Source: Isoptericola sp. AK164
GTDB lineage: Bacteria; Actinomycetota; Actinomycetes; Actinomycetales; Cellulomonadaceae
Direction: 5' to 3'
Assembly: GCF_029643425.1 (NCBI RefSeq)
Contig: NZ_CP119106.1
Coordinates: 992,001-1,056,000, forward strand
DNA length: 64,000 nucleotides
Shown: positions 1 to 8,760 of the stretch, in pieces
How the letters are laid out: every line of letters starts with the position of its first letter
Numbering within the stretch: position 1 is the first letter of the stretch
Position numbers and translations under genes: made by a program
Notes under the pieces: generated by a model
What the model was told of the DNA's origin: nothing
Seen by the model: only the letters and a program-made list of their open reading frames with translations
The model's database searches: none

Positions 1-110
1 GATCGAGGCAGCGCCGCGGCGGAGAGGGTGGTGGCGAGGGCGAGCCGGTCGTCGTCGGTCAGGACCAGGTCACCGGGGCGGACGGGCTGCGGGGGTGTCG
101 TGGTGTCCAT
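1..110 (-). CDS. Truncated hypothetical protein (N-terminus only)
   Basis: An ATG at 108-110 on the minus strand opens a frame that runs off the left edge without a stop. Only 36 residues are visible, beginning MDTTTPPQPVRPGDLVLTDD, which is hydrophilic and has no recognisable motif. It lies 108 bp downstream of the helicase gene on the same strand, so the two could be co-transcribed. The family cannot be told from this fragment. Confidence 0.5.
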   Translation of the reverse strand, partial: MDTTTPPQPVRPGDLVLTDDDRLALATTLSAAALPR

Positions 111-218
111 GCTCCGACGCTGCCGGAGTCGCGGGGCTCGTGCGGGGACTGTCCACAGGGTGCGGGGTCGTGCGGTGTGCGGGGCGGCCTGTGGGTGACC
201 GGTCGGCGGCGCCGACGC

Positions 219-2621
219 TCAGCCTGCGCAGAGCCCAGTCCAGGCGAAGAACTCCTCCGCTGGCAGCACCGGCTTACCGAGCTCGGCCGCCTTGCGTGCC
301 TTGCCCGACATCGTGCCGGCTTCCGCGACCACCAGGACGTCGCACTTGGTCTTGGTGACGGTCTTGACGGGTTCCAGGCCGCGGGCCAGCGCCAGGTCGG
401 TCATGTCGGCGCGGGTCCACGAGGACCCGTCCGGCCCCTGGGCCTCCCCGGTGAAGCAGACGCGCACCCCCGGGCCGAAGTGCTCGCCCACCGCATCCGG
501 GCCGCCTGAGGGGCCGACGACGTCGTCCACGAACGACGTGTCGAGCAGTGACTCGAGCCGCCGCAACCGCTTGACGATGCCGACAGGCAGCCCGGCGGAG
601 CGTTCGGCCACAGCGGCCAGACGGTCGACCACGGCCCGCCGCAGCGTGGAAGATGCCTGATCGGCGAGCGCTCCCGTCGGAACGGCCGTCGCGCCGTCGT
701 CGAGCACGACGGCGCTCAGCGCCTGGCTGACGTCGAGCAGCGTGGCGAGGTGCGGTGAGTCGGCAGGCCGCGGAGCGGGAGCGCCCGGCTCGCGCGTCAG
801 CAGGTAGCTGGTGGCCTCCGCGTCGTCGTCGCGCCGTCCGAACGGCGTGCCGTCGGCAGGCAGCGCGTGCCGTTCGTGGGCACGCAGCGCGGCACGGGCG
901 CGATCGCCGGCGGTCCCGGTGCGGAGCGCCCGTTGTTCCTCGGAGGTCAGTTCGCCGTCGGACAGGTCGACGCCGAGCGGCAGCGGCTCGACGCGGCCCA
1001 GCCGCTTGAGCTCGAAGTCGACGAGCCCCAACGCCGCGTCGGTGTCGACGCCGACCGGTGTGCAGCCTTCGAGCAGTGGTGCGAGCACCGACCAGGCCTC
1101 GTCCAGCGTGGGGGCCAGGACGACGTCGTCCACGGTGATGCCGTGGTCGGCTCGCGCGCTGCCGAGATCCCGCTGCGGGTTGACGAGCGTGCTCACGGAC
1201 GTGCCGTCGTCGAACGCGACCCCGATCTCGATCGGCCGCGGCCGGGAGAGGCGACCCTCGTCCCCGACGGCCAGCACGCTGACGGCGCAGTAGCGCTGCT
1301 CGCGCTGCGAGGCCGTCGCAGCATGCAGGAAGCGCACGACCCGACGATCTGTCCTGAGGTCCTTGGCCAGCACCGGTCGGGTCAGCACGAGCCCGTCCAA
1401 CGACGTGCAACGGCTCAGCGCGACGTACACCTGGCCGTAGTCGAACGCCCCGCCGGTCAGGTCCACCACGAGCCGGTCGAGCGTCTGCCCCTGGCTCTTG
1501 TGGATCGTGATCGCCCAGGCCAGCTTGAACGGCAGCTGGGTATACGTGCCGATCACCTCGTGCCGCAGCGACCCGCCCTCGACCACGGGCCGCGTGGCTT
1601 GCCACGTGTGCGGTTCGACGTCGACCACGCTGCCGCCGCGCAGCTCGACGGTGACGGACACGTCGTCCACCGCGGCGCCGTCGGGCGGGTCGACGTCGAG
1701 GATCCGGCCGATGCTGCCGTTCGCCCAGCGGCCGGCCGGGTCGTTGCTGAGCAGCATGACCTGCGCGCCGACCTTGTACCGCAGCCGGCGTTCCACCGGC
1801 GGATCGAAGAGCGACAGGTCCCCCGACTCGAGGGCTGTCGCGGTGAACTCCTCGGTGGTCAGCCGCTCCAGGTGCTCCCGGTTGCGCTTGGCCACGATCC
1901 GGTTGGTGGGCGCCACGGTCAGCCAGAACTCCTCGTCGGGCGGGGAGAACTCCGCGTCCGAGCGTTCGTTCAGCTCGGCGCGGGTGTGCTCGAGCAGGAC
2001 TCCCTCGCGGATCGCGTTGAGGGTCGCGGTCATGCGGTCGTCGCCCAGCTGGCGGAAGACCGTGGTCAGGGCGACCGTCGGGAATCTGTCACGATCGAAC
2101 GCCGCGGCGGAGAAGAAGTACGGCGTGTCGTAGTGCTGATCGAGGTAGCCGGCCTCGCCGTCGGGCACCACCGGCGGGAGCTGGAACAGGTCGCCGACGA
2201 GGACCACCTGCACGCCGCCGAACGGCGTCCCGGGTGCCGGACCGAAGCGCTCCAGCGCGGCGGCGATCATGTCGAACATGTCGGCGCGCACCATCGACGC
2301 CTCGTCGACGATCAGCGTCTGCAGGTTCGCGAGCGTCGTCGCGAACCGGCCCGGCTTGTAGCCGCCGTGACGGACGTCGTCGAGCCCGGTCGTGGTGCCG
2401 AACCCGAACAGCCGGTGCAGCGTGTACCCGTCGACGTTGAGCGCGGCGATGCCGGTCGGCGCGGCGACGACGAGGCGCCGGTCGGTGGTCGCCATGAAGT
2501 GCCGGATCAGGGTCGACTTGCCCGTCCCGGCGCGCCCCGTCAGGAACAGGCTGCCGCCGGCATCCAGGATGCCCAGGGCATGCTCGAACTCGTCGGTGAG
2601 CACCATGTCGTCGTTCGTCAC
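219..2621 (-). CDS. PIF1/RecD-like SF1 helicase with exonuclease-like and BRCT domains
   Basis: This 800-aa protein is a DNA helicase/ATPase of the PIF1-RecD type. Walker [10 protein letters not shown] is at residues 29-37, Walker B IVDEAS near 104-109, and the helicase motif GDLFQLPP near 143-150. The UvrD-like C-terminal helicase motifs are ITIHKSQGQTLD (370-381) and VYVALSRCTSLDGL (397-410). Residues about 442-552 look like a DEDDh 3'-5' exonuclease fold (IEIGVAF, LVNP, HGIT, ending DFELKRLG), but the catalytic DxE and HN pairs are not visible, so this part is probably inactive. Residues 720-800 form a BRCT domain (VCFTGE at the start, KPVLPAEEFFAW at the end). It likely works in replication, repair or R-loop processing. 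It has its own start next to a 323-bp gap and is transcribed toward the left edge. Confidence 0.88.
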   Translation of the reverse strand: MTNDDMVLTDEFEHALGILDAGGSLFLTGRAGTGKSTLIRHFMATTDRRLVVAAPTGIAALNVDGYTLHRLFGFGTTTGLDDVRHGGYKPGRFATTLANLQTLIVDEASMVRADMFDMIAAALERFGPAPGTPFGGVQVVLVGDLFQLPPVVPDGEAGYLDQHYDTPYFFSAAAFDRDRFPTVALTTVFRQLGDDRMTATLNAIREGVLLEHTRAELNERSDAEFSPPDEEFWLTVAPTNRIVAKRNREHLERLTTEEFTATALESGDLSLFDPPVERRLRYKVGAQVMLLSNDPAGRWANGSIGRILDVDPPDGAAVDDVSVTVELRGGSVVDVEPHTWQATRPVVEGGSLRHEVIGTYTQLPFKLAWAITIHKSQGQTLDRLVVDLTGGAFDYGQVYVALSRCTSLDGLVLTRPVLAKDLRTDRRVVRFLHAATASQREQRYCAVSVLAVGDEGRLSRPRPIEIGVAFDDGTSVSTLVNPQRDLGSARADHGITVDDVVLAPTLDEAWSVLAPLLEGCTPVGVDTDAALGLVDFELKRLGRVEPLPLGVDLSDGELTSEEQRALRTGTAGDRARAALRAHERHALPADGTPFGRRDDDAEATSYLLTREPGAPAPRPADSPHLATLLDVSQALSAVVLDDGATAVPTGALADQASSTLRRAVVDRLAAVAERSAGLPVGIVKRLRRLESLLDTSFVDDVVGPSGGPDAVGEHFGPGVRVCFTGEAQGPDGSSWTRADMTDLALARGLEPVKTVTKTKCDVLVVAEAGTMSGKARKAAELGKPVLPAEEFFAWTGLCAG

Positions 2622-2944
2622 TCTGCCTCGCTGACGTCGTGCACGTGCGGCCGGCCACTGCCCGACAGCGTCCGCGCCGATCCTTTGCCCGGCCGAACGT
2701 ACCGCCCACGGCCTCGGGGATCGGGCCGGGCAAGCGGGTGAAATCCGCTGCCCAGCACCCGATCAGAGGGCCACCGCTGCACCACGTTTCACCCGGTCGC
2801 AGAGGCATTCACTCGACCGACAAGGCCTAGATTGTCCGGGAACGACGCCAGACGCACTGACGGGCACCGGCCCGGGACGGGACCGACGACGGAGGACCCG
2901 GGAGCATCTGGCACCACGAGTCGAGCCGCCAGGCAGGAGAACAG
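2622..2944. other. Divergent intergenic region with weak promoter signals
   Basis: This 323-bp gap separates the divergent helicase and DUF4230 genes and has no credible ORF. It holds an inverted repeat CGGGTGAAA (2735-2743) / TTTCACCCG (2787-2795) with 43 nt between the arms, and a TANNNT-type -10 candidate TAGATT at 2828-2833 facing the DUF4230 gene, about 110 nt before its start. No good -35 was seen. Promoters for both genes should lie here. Confidence 0.35.
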
Positions 2945-3679
2945 GTGCCCGAGAAGTCGTCAGTCGCCGACATCGAGCCGGTCGTGGCGATAGACCCACC
3001 ACGTTCCCGAGCCGGAGGCTTCGTCCGCGCGTTCCTGGGCACTCTGCTGGGCATGGTCGCCGTGCTGGTGTTGCTGGGCGCCGTCGTGTGGGGTGCCGTC
3101 CGTTCCGAGGCGATCTCGCTCCCGGCGGCGTTGAACCCCTTCCAGACCGAAGAAGTCGACCGCTCCGAACGCCCCGTGCTGGTCAGCATCCAGAACTTGG
3201 CTCGCTTCGTCGCGGCTCAAGGCAGCTACCAGGTGGTCCTCGACCTGGAGCAGGACACGAAGTACGTGCCGGACTGGCTGATGGGGGAGCGCACGATCTT
3301 CCTCGCGGACGGCTCCGTCGAGGTGTACGTGGACTTCCGCGAGCTCGGCGACGACTCGGTGGTCGTGTCCGAGGACGGGGCCACGGCGACGGTCATGCTG
3401 CCGGAGCCGGCACTGGCGGAGCCGCGGATCGATCTCGAGCAGAGCCGGGCGCTCTCGGAGTCGCGGGGACTGATCAACCGTGCCGAGGACTTCTTCGCCG
3501 ACGACGTGGGCAGCCGGCAGGAGACGCTGCTGAAGGCGGAGGGCCTGCTTACCGAAGCGGCCGAGGCGAGCGGTCTGACGAGCCGTGCCGAGGAGAACAC
3601 GCGTAAGACGCTCGAGGCGCTGCTCGGCGGGCTGGGGTACGAGACCGTGGAGGTCGTGTTCGACGACGGCCGGTTGTGA
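2945..3679 (+). CDS. DUF4230 membrane-anchored protein
   Basis: The product is 244 aa. One transmembrane segment lies at about residues 29-51 (AFLGTLLGMVAVLVLLGAVV), after a basic N-terminus, so the remainder is likely outside the membrane. The soluble part from about residue 75 (PVLVSIQNLARFVAAQG) to the end fits the DUF4230 family, small bacterial proteins of unknown function. The GTG start at 2945 is preceded by AGGAGA at about 8 nt. It is a single gene that converges on aceB, with a strong hairpin just after its stop. No biochemical role is known for the family. Confidence 0.82.
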   Translation: MPEKSSVADIEPVVAIDPPRSRAGGFVRAFLGTLLGMVAVLVLLGAVVWGAVRSEAISLPAALNPFQTEEVDRSERPVLVSIQNLARFVAAQGSYQVVLDLEQDTKYVPDWLMGERTIFLADGSVEVYVDFRELGDDSVVVSEDGATATVMLPEPALAEPRIDLEQSRALSESRGLINRAEDFFADDVGSRQETLLKAEGLLTEAAEASGLTSRAEENTRKTLEALLGGLGYETVEVVFDDGRL

Positions 3680-3688
3680 GGCGCGCCG

Positions 3689-3748
3689 GCCGAGCACGCG
3701 ACGACGGCCCGTCACCGGTCGGTGACGGGCCGCCGTGCTGTGCTCGGC
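3689..3748. terminator. Bidirectional hairpin between DUF4230 gene and aceB
   Basis: The arms pair almost completely over 28 bp: 12 bp next to the loop are perfect (CGGCCCGTCACC with GGTGACGGGCCG), the outer 9 bp GCCGAGCAC/GTGCTCGGC are perfect, and a few mismatches lie between. The loop is GGTC. There is no U tract, which is usual for actinomycete terminators. Confidence 0.75.
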
Positions 3749-3775
3749 GCCCTGGGCAGCGGCCCGGGACGCGAG

Positions 3776-3805
3776 GTCGGCTCCGGAGGGGTGGCCGGAG
3801 CCGAC
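3776..3805 (-). terminator. Hairpin after aceB
   Basis: A perfect 11-bp stem (GTCGGCTCCGG / CCGGAGCCGAC) with an 8-nt loop sits 20 bp past the aceB stop. It is the nearest terminator candidate for the aceA-aceB transcript. Confidence 0.65.
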
Positions 3806-3824
3806 GTCGGCGGAGCGGTGCCGC

Positions 3825-5570
3825 TCAGCCGAAGAACCGCGCGTACGCGCTCGTGGTGAGGAACGGCGGGAACTCGTCGCCCATCGCGACCTCGCGGAAG
3901 ATCGTCACGGACTCGTCGAGCCGGTCACCCGGGGTCCGCGGCGTCGTCCGCAGGAACTCCTGCAGCATGGACTCGCACAGCTCGCGGGTGATGGTGACCC
4001 CGTCCTCGGTGCGGGTCCCCGAGTGCATCCACTGCCAGACCTGCGACCGCGAGATCTCCGCCGTCGCCGCGTCCTCCATGAGACTGTCCAGCGCCGCGGC
4101 GCCGGTGCCCCGCAGCCAGGACGCGATGTACCGCACGCCGACGGAGATGTTGGTGCGCAGCCCGGACTCGGTGATGGTCGCGCCCTCGCGCCGCGCGGAG
4201 GCGACGTCGAGCAGCTCGGCCTGGCCCACCGTGACGTCGTCGCGCAGCCGCTCGACCTGGTTCTCCCGCTCGCCCAGCACCTCGTCGAACGCCTCGCGGG
4301 CGATGCAGATGAGGTCCGGGTGCGCGACCCAGGAGCCGTCGAATCCGTCGCCGGCCTCGCGCTGTTTGTCGCGGCTCACCTGGGCGAAGGCACGTTCCGT
4401 GGTCTCCGGGTTGCGACGGTCGGGGATGAAGGCGCTCATGCCGCCGATGGCGTGCGCCCCGCGCCGGTGGCACGTGGCGACCAGCAGCTCGGTGTACGCC
4501 CGCATGAACGGGGCCGTCATCGTCACCTGCGCCCGGTCGGGCAGGACGTAGGAGTCGCCGCGGGAGCGGAAGCACTTGATGACGCTGAACAGGTAGTCCC
4601 AGCGCCCGGCGTTCAGCCCGGCGCAGTGGTCGCGCAGCTCGTAGAGGATCTCCTCCATCTCGAACGCGGCCGGCAGGGTCTCGATGAGCACCGTGGCCCG
4701 GATCGTGCCCTGCGGGATGTCCAGGGCGTGCTGGGCCAGCTCGAAGACCTCGTTCCACAGCCGGGCCTCGCGGTGGCTCTCCAGCTTGGGCAGGTAGAAG
4801 TACGGTCCACGGCCCCGGGAGATCAGCTCGCGGGCGTTGTGGAAGAAGTACAGACCGAAGTCGACCAGCGACCCGGACGCCGGCTGGGTGGAGCCGTCCG
4901 TGCCCGTGTAGGCCAGGTGCGACTCGAACAGGTGCCAGCCCCGCGGGCGGAACACGATCGTCGGCATCTCGGTCAGCTCCGAGGTCCGCAGCGCGTAGTG
5001 CTTGCCGGGGGTACGACCGCCGTCGGGCGACGGGCCGTCGAACGACAGCTCGCCCCGGATCGCCGAGCGCAGCGAGAGCTGGCCGCCGACGACGTTGGCC
5101 CAGGTCGGGCTCGAGGCGTCCTCGGCGTCGGCCAGCCAGACCTTCGCGCCCGAGTTGAGGGCGTTGATGGTCATCTTCGGGTCGGTCGGCCCCGTGATCT
5201 CGACGCGGCGGTCGGACAGTCCGGGCGCCCCGGTCGAGCCGGCGACGCGCCAGGACGGGTCGTCCCGCACGGGCCGGGTGGTGGGCAGGAAGTCCGGGTC
5301 GGCGCCGTCGGCGATCTGCCGGGTGCGCCGCTGGCGGGTGAGCAGCAGCTCGCACCGCGCGTCGGCGAAGTGGTCGTGCAGCAGCGCCAGGAACTCCAGC
5401 GCCTGCGGGGTGAGGATTTCCTCGAAGCCCGGCTCGATCGGGCCGACGACGTCGATCGTGCCCTCGGCCACGGTGGCCGAGTCGGCCAGGGCGATGCCGC
5501 GCGGGGGCGTGGCGGGCGAGCCGGTCGAGCGGGGGGACTGCGTGCGGGGCGGGTCGGCGATGGTGGTCAT
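3825..5570 (-). CDS. aceB: Malate synthase A
   Basis: This 581-aa enzyme condenses glyoxylate with acetyl-CoA to malate, the second step of the glyoxylate shunt. The length fits the A form (about 530-580 aa). Recognisable motifs are the active-site block GLNAGRWDYLFSVIK and the signature GFDGSWVAHPDLI. I chose the ATG at 5570 (MTTIADPP), preceded by AGGAG 7 nt upstream; a longer frame reaches 5636 but would run through an intercistronic hairpin. It lies downstream of aceA on the same strand with a 95-bp gap and is probably co-transcribed with it, with some independent control at the hairpin. RamB, encoded just beyond aceA, is the likely regulator. Confidence 0.96.
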   Translation of the reverse strand: MTTIADPPRTQSPRSTGSPATPPRGIALADSATVAEGTIDVVGPIEPGFEEILTPQALEFLALLHDHFADARCELLLTRQRRTRQIADGADPDFLPTTRPVRDDPSWRVAGSTGAPGLSDRRVEITGPTDPKMTINALNSGAKVWLADAEDASSPTWANVVGGQLSLRSAIRGELSFDGPSPDGGRTPGKHYALRTSELTEMPTIVFRPRGWHLFESHLAYTGTDGSTQPASGSLVDFGLYFFHNARELISRGRGPYFYLPKLESHREARLWNEVFELAQHALDIPQGTIRATVLIETLPAAFEMEEILYELRDHCAGLNAGRWDYLFSVIKCFRSRGDSYVLPDRAQVTMTAPFMRAYTELLVATCHRRGAHAIGGMSAFIPDRRNPETTERAFAQVSRDKQREAGDGFDGSWVAHPDLICIAREAFDEVLGERENQVERLRDDVTVGQAELLDVASARREGATITESGLRTNISVGVRYIASWLRGTGAAALDSLMEDAATAEISRSQVWQWMHSGTRTEDGVTITRELCESMLQEFLRTTPRTPGDRLDESVTIFREVAMGDEFPPFLTTSAYARFFG

Positions 5571-5597
5571 GACGTACTCCTGATCGGGAGGGCCGGG

Positions 5598-5646
5598 CGT
5601 CCCGGTCGTGCGGGGTGTCGGGCGGGATGCCCGCACGACCGGGACG
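5598..5646 (-). terminator. Intercistronic hairpin between aceA and aceB
   Basis: A perfect 17-bp stem (outer arm CGTCCCGGTCGTGCGGG) with a 15-nt loop lies between the aceA stop and the aceB ribosome binding site. It has no U tract. It may partly terminate, or stabilise the 3' end of the aceA message so that more AceA than AceB is made. Confidence 0.6.
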
Positions 5647-5665
5647 TTCGCGGCACGGGGGTGAG

Positions 5666-7015
5666 TCAGAACTGAGCGGCCTCGGTGGAGCCGGCGAGGG
5701 CGAGGGTGGCGGCGTCGGGGTTGAGCGCCGTCGACACGCGGTCGAAGTACCCCGTGCCCACCTCCCGCTGGTGCTTGGTGGCGGTGTAGCCGCGGGTCTC
5801 GGAGGCGAACTCGGCCTCCTGCAGCTGCACGTAGGCCGTCATCTGCTCACGGGCGTAACCGTGGGCCAGATCGAACATGGAGTGGTTGAGGGCGTGGAAG
5901 CCCGCCAGGGTGATGAACTGGAACGTGAAGCCCATGGCGCCGAGCTCGCGCTGGAACGTCGCGATGGTGTCGTCGTCGAGGTGCTTCTTCCAGTTGAACG
6001 ACGGCGAGCAGTTGTAGGCCAGCATCTGGTCGGGGAACTCGGCCTTGACCGACTCGGCGAACCGGCGGGCCAGGTCGAGGTCGGGGGTGCCGGTCTCCAT
6101 CCAGATGAGGTCGGCGTACGGGGCGTAGGCGTGGGCCCGGGCGATGCAGGGCTCGATGCCGTTGCGGACCTTGTAGAACCCCTCCGAGGTGCGCTCCCCG
6201 GTGAGGAACTGCTGGTCGCGCTCGTCGACGTCGGAGGTGATCAGGGTGGCCGCCTCGGCGTCCGTGCGGGCGATGATGACGCTCGGCACGTCGGAGACGT
6301 CGGCGGCGAGCCGTGCGGCGTTGAGGGTGCGCACGTGCTGCTTGGTGGGGATGAGCACCTTGCCGCCGAGGTGGCCGCACTTCTTCTCGGACGCGAGCTG
6401 GTCCTCCCAGTGCACGCCGGAGGCACCCGAGGAGATCATCGACTTCATGAGCTCGTAGGCGTTGAGCGGCCCGCCGAACCCGGCCTCGGCGTCGGCCACG
6501 ATCGGGGCCAGCCAGTTGCGTGAGGGACCGTTCCCTGCGTTTTCAGAGACGTCGATCTGGTCTGCCCGCAGCAGCGCGTTGTTGATGCGCCGCACGACGG
6601 CGGGCACCGAGTTCGCCGGGTAGAGCGACTGGTCGGGGTAGGTCTGCCCGGAGAGGTTGGCGTCGCCGGCCACCTGCCAGCCGGACAGGTAGATGGCCTT
6701 GAGGCCGGCCTTGACCTGCTGCACGGCCTGGTTGCCGGTCAGCGCGCCGAGGGCGTTGACGTAGTCCTCGGTGTGCAGCAGCTCCCACAGCAGCTCGGAC
6801 CCGCGCCGGGCCAGCGTGTGCTCCTCGCCCACCGAACCGCGCAGCGCGACGACGTCCTCGGCCGTGTAGTCCCGGGTGACGCCGGCCCAGCGCGGGTCGG
6901 TCGCCCACTGCTCGGCGAGCGCCGCGGCGGTGGTGACCTGGTCGCCGGGACGGGCGGTCGGCGCCGTGGTCGGGGTGCCGGTGGTCGGGGTCTCGGTCTC
7001 GAGGGTCGCGGTCAT
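5666..7015 (-). CDS. aceA: Isocitrate lyase
   Basis: This 449-aa enzyme cleaves isocitrate to glyoxylate and succinate, the first step of the glyoxylate shunt, needed for growth on acetate, ketone bodies or fatty acids. The catalytic motif KKCGH is at residues 211-215 (Cys213), preceded by [12 protein letters not shown] (171-182) and VHWEDQL. I chose the ATG at 7015 (MTATLETE), with AAAGGCG upstream; longer in-frame starts would extend into the control region shared with ramB. It is the first gene of aceA-aceB and divergent from ramB. The 149-bp shared upstream region holds two palindromes, suggesting control by RamB. Confidence 0.97.
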   Translation of the reverse strand: MTATLETETPTTGTPTTAPTARPGDQVTTAAALAEQWATDPRWAGVTRDYTAEDVVALRGSVGEEHTLARRGSELLWELLHTEDYVNALGALTGNQAVQQVKAGLKAIYLSGWQVAGDANLSGQTYPDQSLYPANSVPAVVRRINNALLRADQIDVSENAGNGPSRNWLAPIVADAEAGFGGPLNAYELMKSMISSGASGVHWEDQLASEKKCGHLGGKVLIPTKQHVRTLNAARLAADVSDVPSVIIARTDAEAATLITSDVDERDQQFLTGERTSEGFYKVRNGIEPCIARAHAYAPYADLIWMETGTPDLDLARRFAESVKAEFPDQMLAYNCSPSFNWKKHLDDDTIATFQRELGAMGFTFQFITLAGFHALNHSMFDLAHGYAREQMTAYVQLQEAEFASETRGYTATKHQREVGTGYFDRVSTALNPDAATLALAGSTEAAQF

Positions 7016-7071
7016 CGTCGTCGCCTTTCGTCGTGCGGTCCGCCGGTGTTGTTCCGGTGGCCGCGGTGCCT

Positions 7072-7083
7072 GTCGATATCGAC
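7072..7083. promoter_or_regulatory. 12-bp palindrome GTCGATATCGAC in the aceA-ramB region
   Basis: This perfect palindrome lies 57 bp upstream of the aceA start and 82 bp upstream of the ramB start. It is a candidate binding site for a dimeric regulator. The match to any known site is untested. Confidence 0.35.
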
Positions 7084-7123
7084 TCTGCGGCCTGCGCAAC
7101 CCCCGTGGCGAGCCATTCAGGGG

Positions 7124-7140
7124 AGAACTTTCCGGGTTCT
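7124..7140. promoter_or_regulatory. Inverted repeat AGAAC-N7-GTTCT upstream of ramB
   Basis: Five-bp arms are separated by 7 nt within AGAACTTTCCGGGTTCT. The GAACTTT half recalls the AACTTT part of the RamB site as I remember it from Corynebacterium, but the rest differs. It lies 25 bp before the ramB start, where it could mediate autoregulation. Confidence 0.4.
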
Positions 7141-7164
7141 TCTCCTTGGCAGAAGGAGTGGCGC

Positions 7165-8679
7165 ATGTCACTCTGGGGCATGGCCCTCACGACGACGTCA
7201 CGGCCGCCGGCGACGCCCCCCGCGCCGCCCCCGGCCGAGTCCGAGCCCGACGCGCTGACGATCGGGCGACGCATCCGGCACCTGCGCCTGCAGCGGGGCA
7301 TGACCCTCGGTGAGCTCGGGGACGCTGTCTCACGTGCCCCGTCGCAGATCTCCATGCTCGAGAACGGAAAGCGCGAACCGACCATCGCGCGGCTGCAGGC
7401 AGTGGCGAAGGCGCTGGGCACGAGCGTGGACGACCTGCTCTCGCCCGAGCCCCCCTCGCGCCGGGACGCCCTGGAGATCGAGCTGGAGCGGGTGCAAAGA
7501 GGGCCCCTCTTCTCCGCGCTCGGGGTGAAACCGGTGCGGGTCGGCAAGTCGCTGCCGACCGACGCCCTCGAGGCGATCGTCTCCCTGCAGGCCGAGCTGG
7601 AACGGCTGCACTCCGAGCGGGCGCTCACCCCGGAGGAGGCGCGGCGGGCCAACACCGAGCTGCGCGCCGACATGCGCGCGCAGGACAACTACTTCCCGGA
7701 CCTGGAGATCGTCGCCCGCACGCTGCTGGACGACGTCGGGCACACCCGCGGTCCGGTGCCGCAGCGCGCGGCCGTCGACATCGCCAAGCACCTGGGCTTC
7801 ACGATCCACTACGAGTCGGATCTGCCGCACTCGACCCGCGCCGTCATCGACCAGCGCCACCACCGGGTCTACCTGCCCAGCAACGGCATCCGCGGCCGCT
7901 CCGACGCCCGGTCGGCGCTGCTCCAGGCGCTCGCCTCGCACGTGCTGGATCACGCCGAGCCCCGCGACTACGGCGAGTTCCTGCGCCAGCGGGTCGAGGC
8001 CAACTATCTGTGCGCGGCGCTGCTTCTGCCCGAGCGCGAGGCGGTCAAGCATCTGCGCGAGGCCAAGGACGCCCGGGCGATCTCCCTCGAGGACCTGCGC
8101 GACGCCTTCGCCGTCTCCTACGAGACGGCCGCGCACCGGTTCACCAACCTGGCCACCCGCCACCTCGGTATCGGCGTGCACTTCATGAAGGTCCACGAGT
8201 CCGGGGCGATCCACAAGGCCTACGAGAACGACGGGGTGCGGTTCCCCGCCGACGCGCTCGGCACCGTCGAGGGCCAGCACGTGTGCAAGCAGTGGACGGC
8301 CCGGGTCGTGTTCGACGTCGAGGACCGCCTCAGCCCCTACTACCAGTACACCGACACCCCCACCGGGACGTACTGGTGCACCTCGCGGGTCTCCGACACC
8401 CCCGACGGCCGGTTCTCCGTCAGCGTCGGCGTGCCGTACGCGGAGGTGAAGTGGTTCCTGGGCCGGGAGACGACGGCGCGGTCCACCTCGCGCTGCCCGG
8501 ACGAGTCCTGCTGCCGCCAGCCCTCGCGGCCGCTGGCCGAGCGTTGGGACGGCCACGCGCTGCCCAGCGCCCGCCCGCACGCCTCGATGCTCGCGGCCAT
8601 GCCGTCCGGGGCGTTCCCCGGCGTGGACACGACGGCGGTCTACGAGTTCCTGGAGCGGCACGCCCCGGCCGCCGGCTGA
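7165..8679 (+). CDS. ramB: RamB-like XRE-family regulator of acetate metabolism
   Basis: This 504-aa regulator carries an XRE-type helix-turn-helix at about residues 31-92 ([19 protein letters not shown], then [15 protein letters not shown]). The middle section (about 190-330) is of the ImmA/IrrE (DUF955) type, but its metalloprotease HExxH is replaced by ASHVLDHAE. The C-terminal domain is rich in Cys (CKQW, WCTS, CPDESCC), as in RamB proteins. In Corynebacterium glutamicum RamB represses aceA, aceB and acetate activation genes; the divergent aceA supports the same role here. I chose the ATG at 7165, preceded by AAGGAG; a second ATG at 7180 is possible. Confidence 0.88.
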   Translation: MSLWGMALTTTSRPPATPPAPPPAESEPDALTIGRRIRHLRLQRGMTLGELGDAVSRAPSQISMLENGKREPTIARLQAVAKALGTSVDDLLSPEPPSRRDALEIELERVQRGPLFSALGVKPVRVGKSLPTDALEAIVSLQAELERLHSERALTPEEARRANTELRADMRAQDNYFPDLEIVARTLLDDVGHTRGPVPQRAAVDIAKHLGFTIHYESDLPHSTRAVIDQRHHRVYLPSNGIRGRSDARSALLQALASHVLDHAEPRDYGEFLRQRVEANYLCAALLLPEREAVKHLREAKDARAISLEDLRDAFAVSYETAAHRFTNLATRHLGIGVHFMKVHESGAIHKAYENDGVRFPADALGTVEGQHVCKQWTARVVFDVEDRLSPYYQYTDTPTGTYWCTSRVSDTPDGRFSVSVGVPYAEVKWFLGRETTARSTSRCPDESCCRQPSRPLAERWDGHALPSARPHASMLAAMPSGAFPGVDTTAVYEFLERHAPAAG

Positions 8680-8703
8680 GCCTGCGACGCGGCGTCGCGG
8701 CGA

Positions 8704-8709
8704 TAGCAT
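8704..8709 (+). promoter_or_regulatory. -10 box TAGCAT for the glutamate dehydrogenase gene
   Basis: TAGCAT fits the actinobacterial TANNNT -10 and lies 51 bp before the ATG, giving a leader of about 45 nt. No clear -35 hexamer is visible. Confidence 0.4.
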
Positions 8710-8760
8710 CGGGACGACCCGCAACCCGGGTCACGGTCCCGACGGAGAACGAAGAGGTTC

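Noticed and set aside
219-2621. Assigning the helicase as RecD of RecBCD
   Set aside because: There is no recB or recC beside it, and the BRCT tail and degenerate exonuclease-like domain do not fit RecD.
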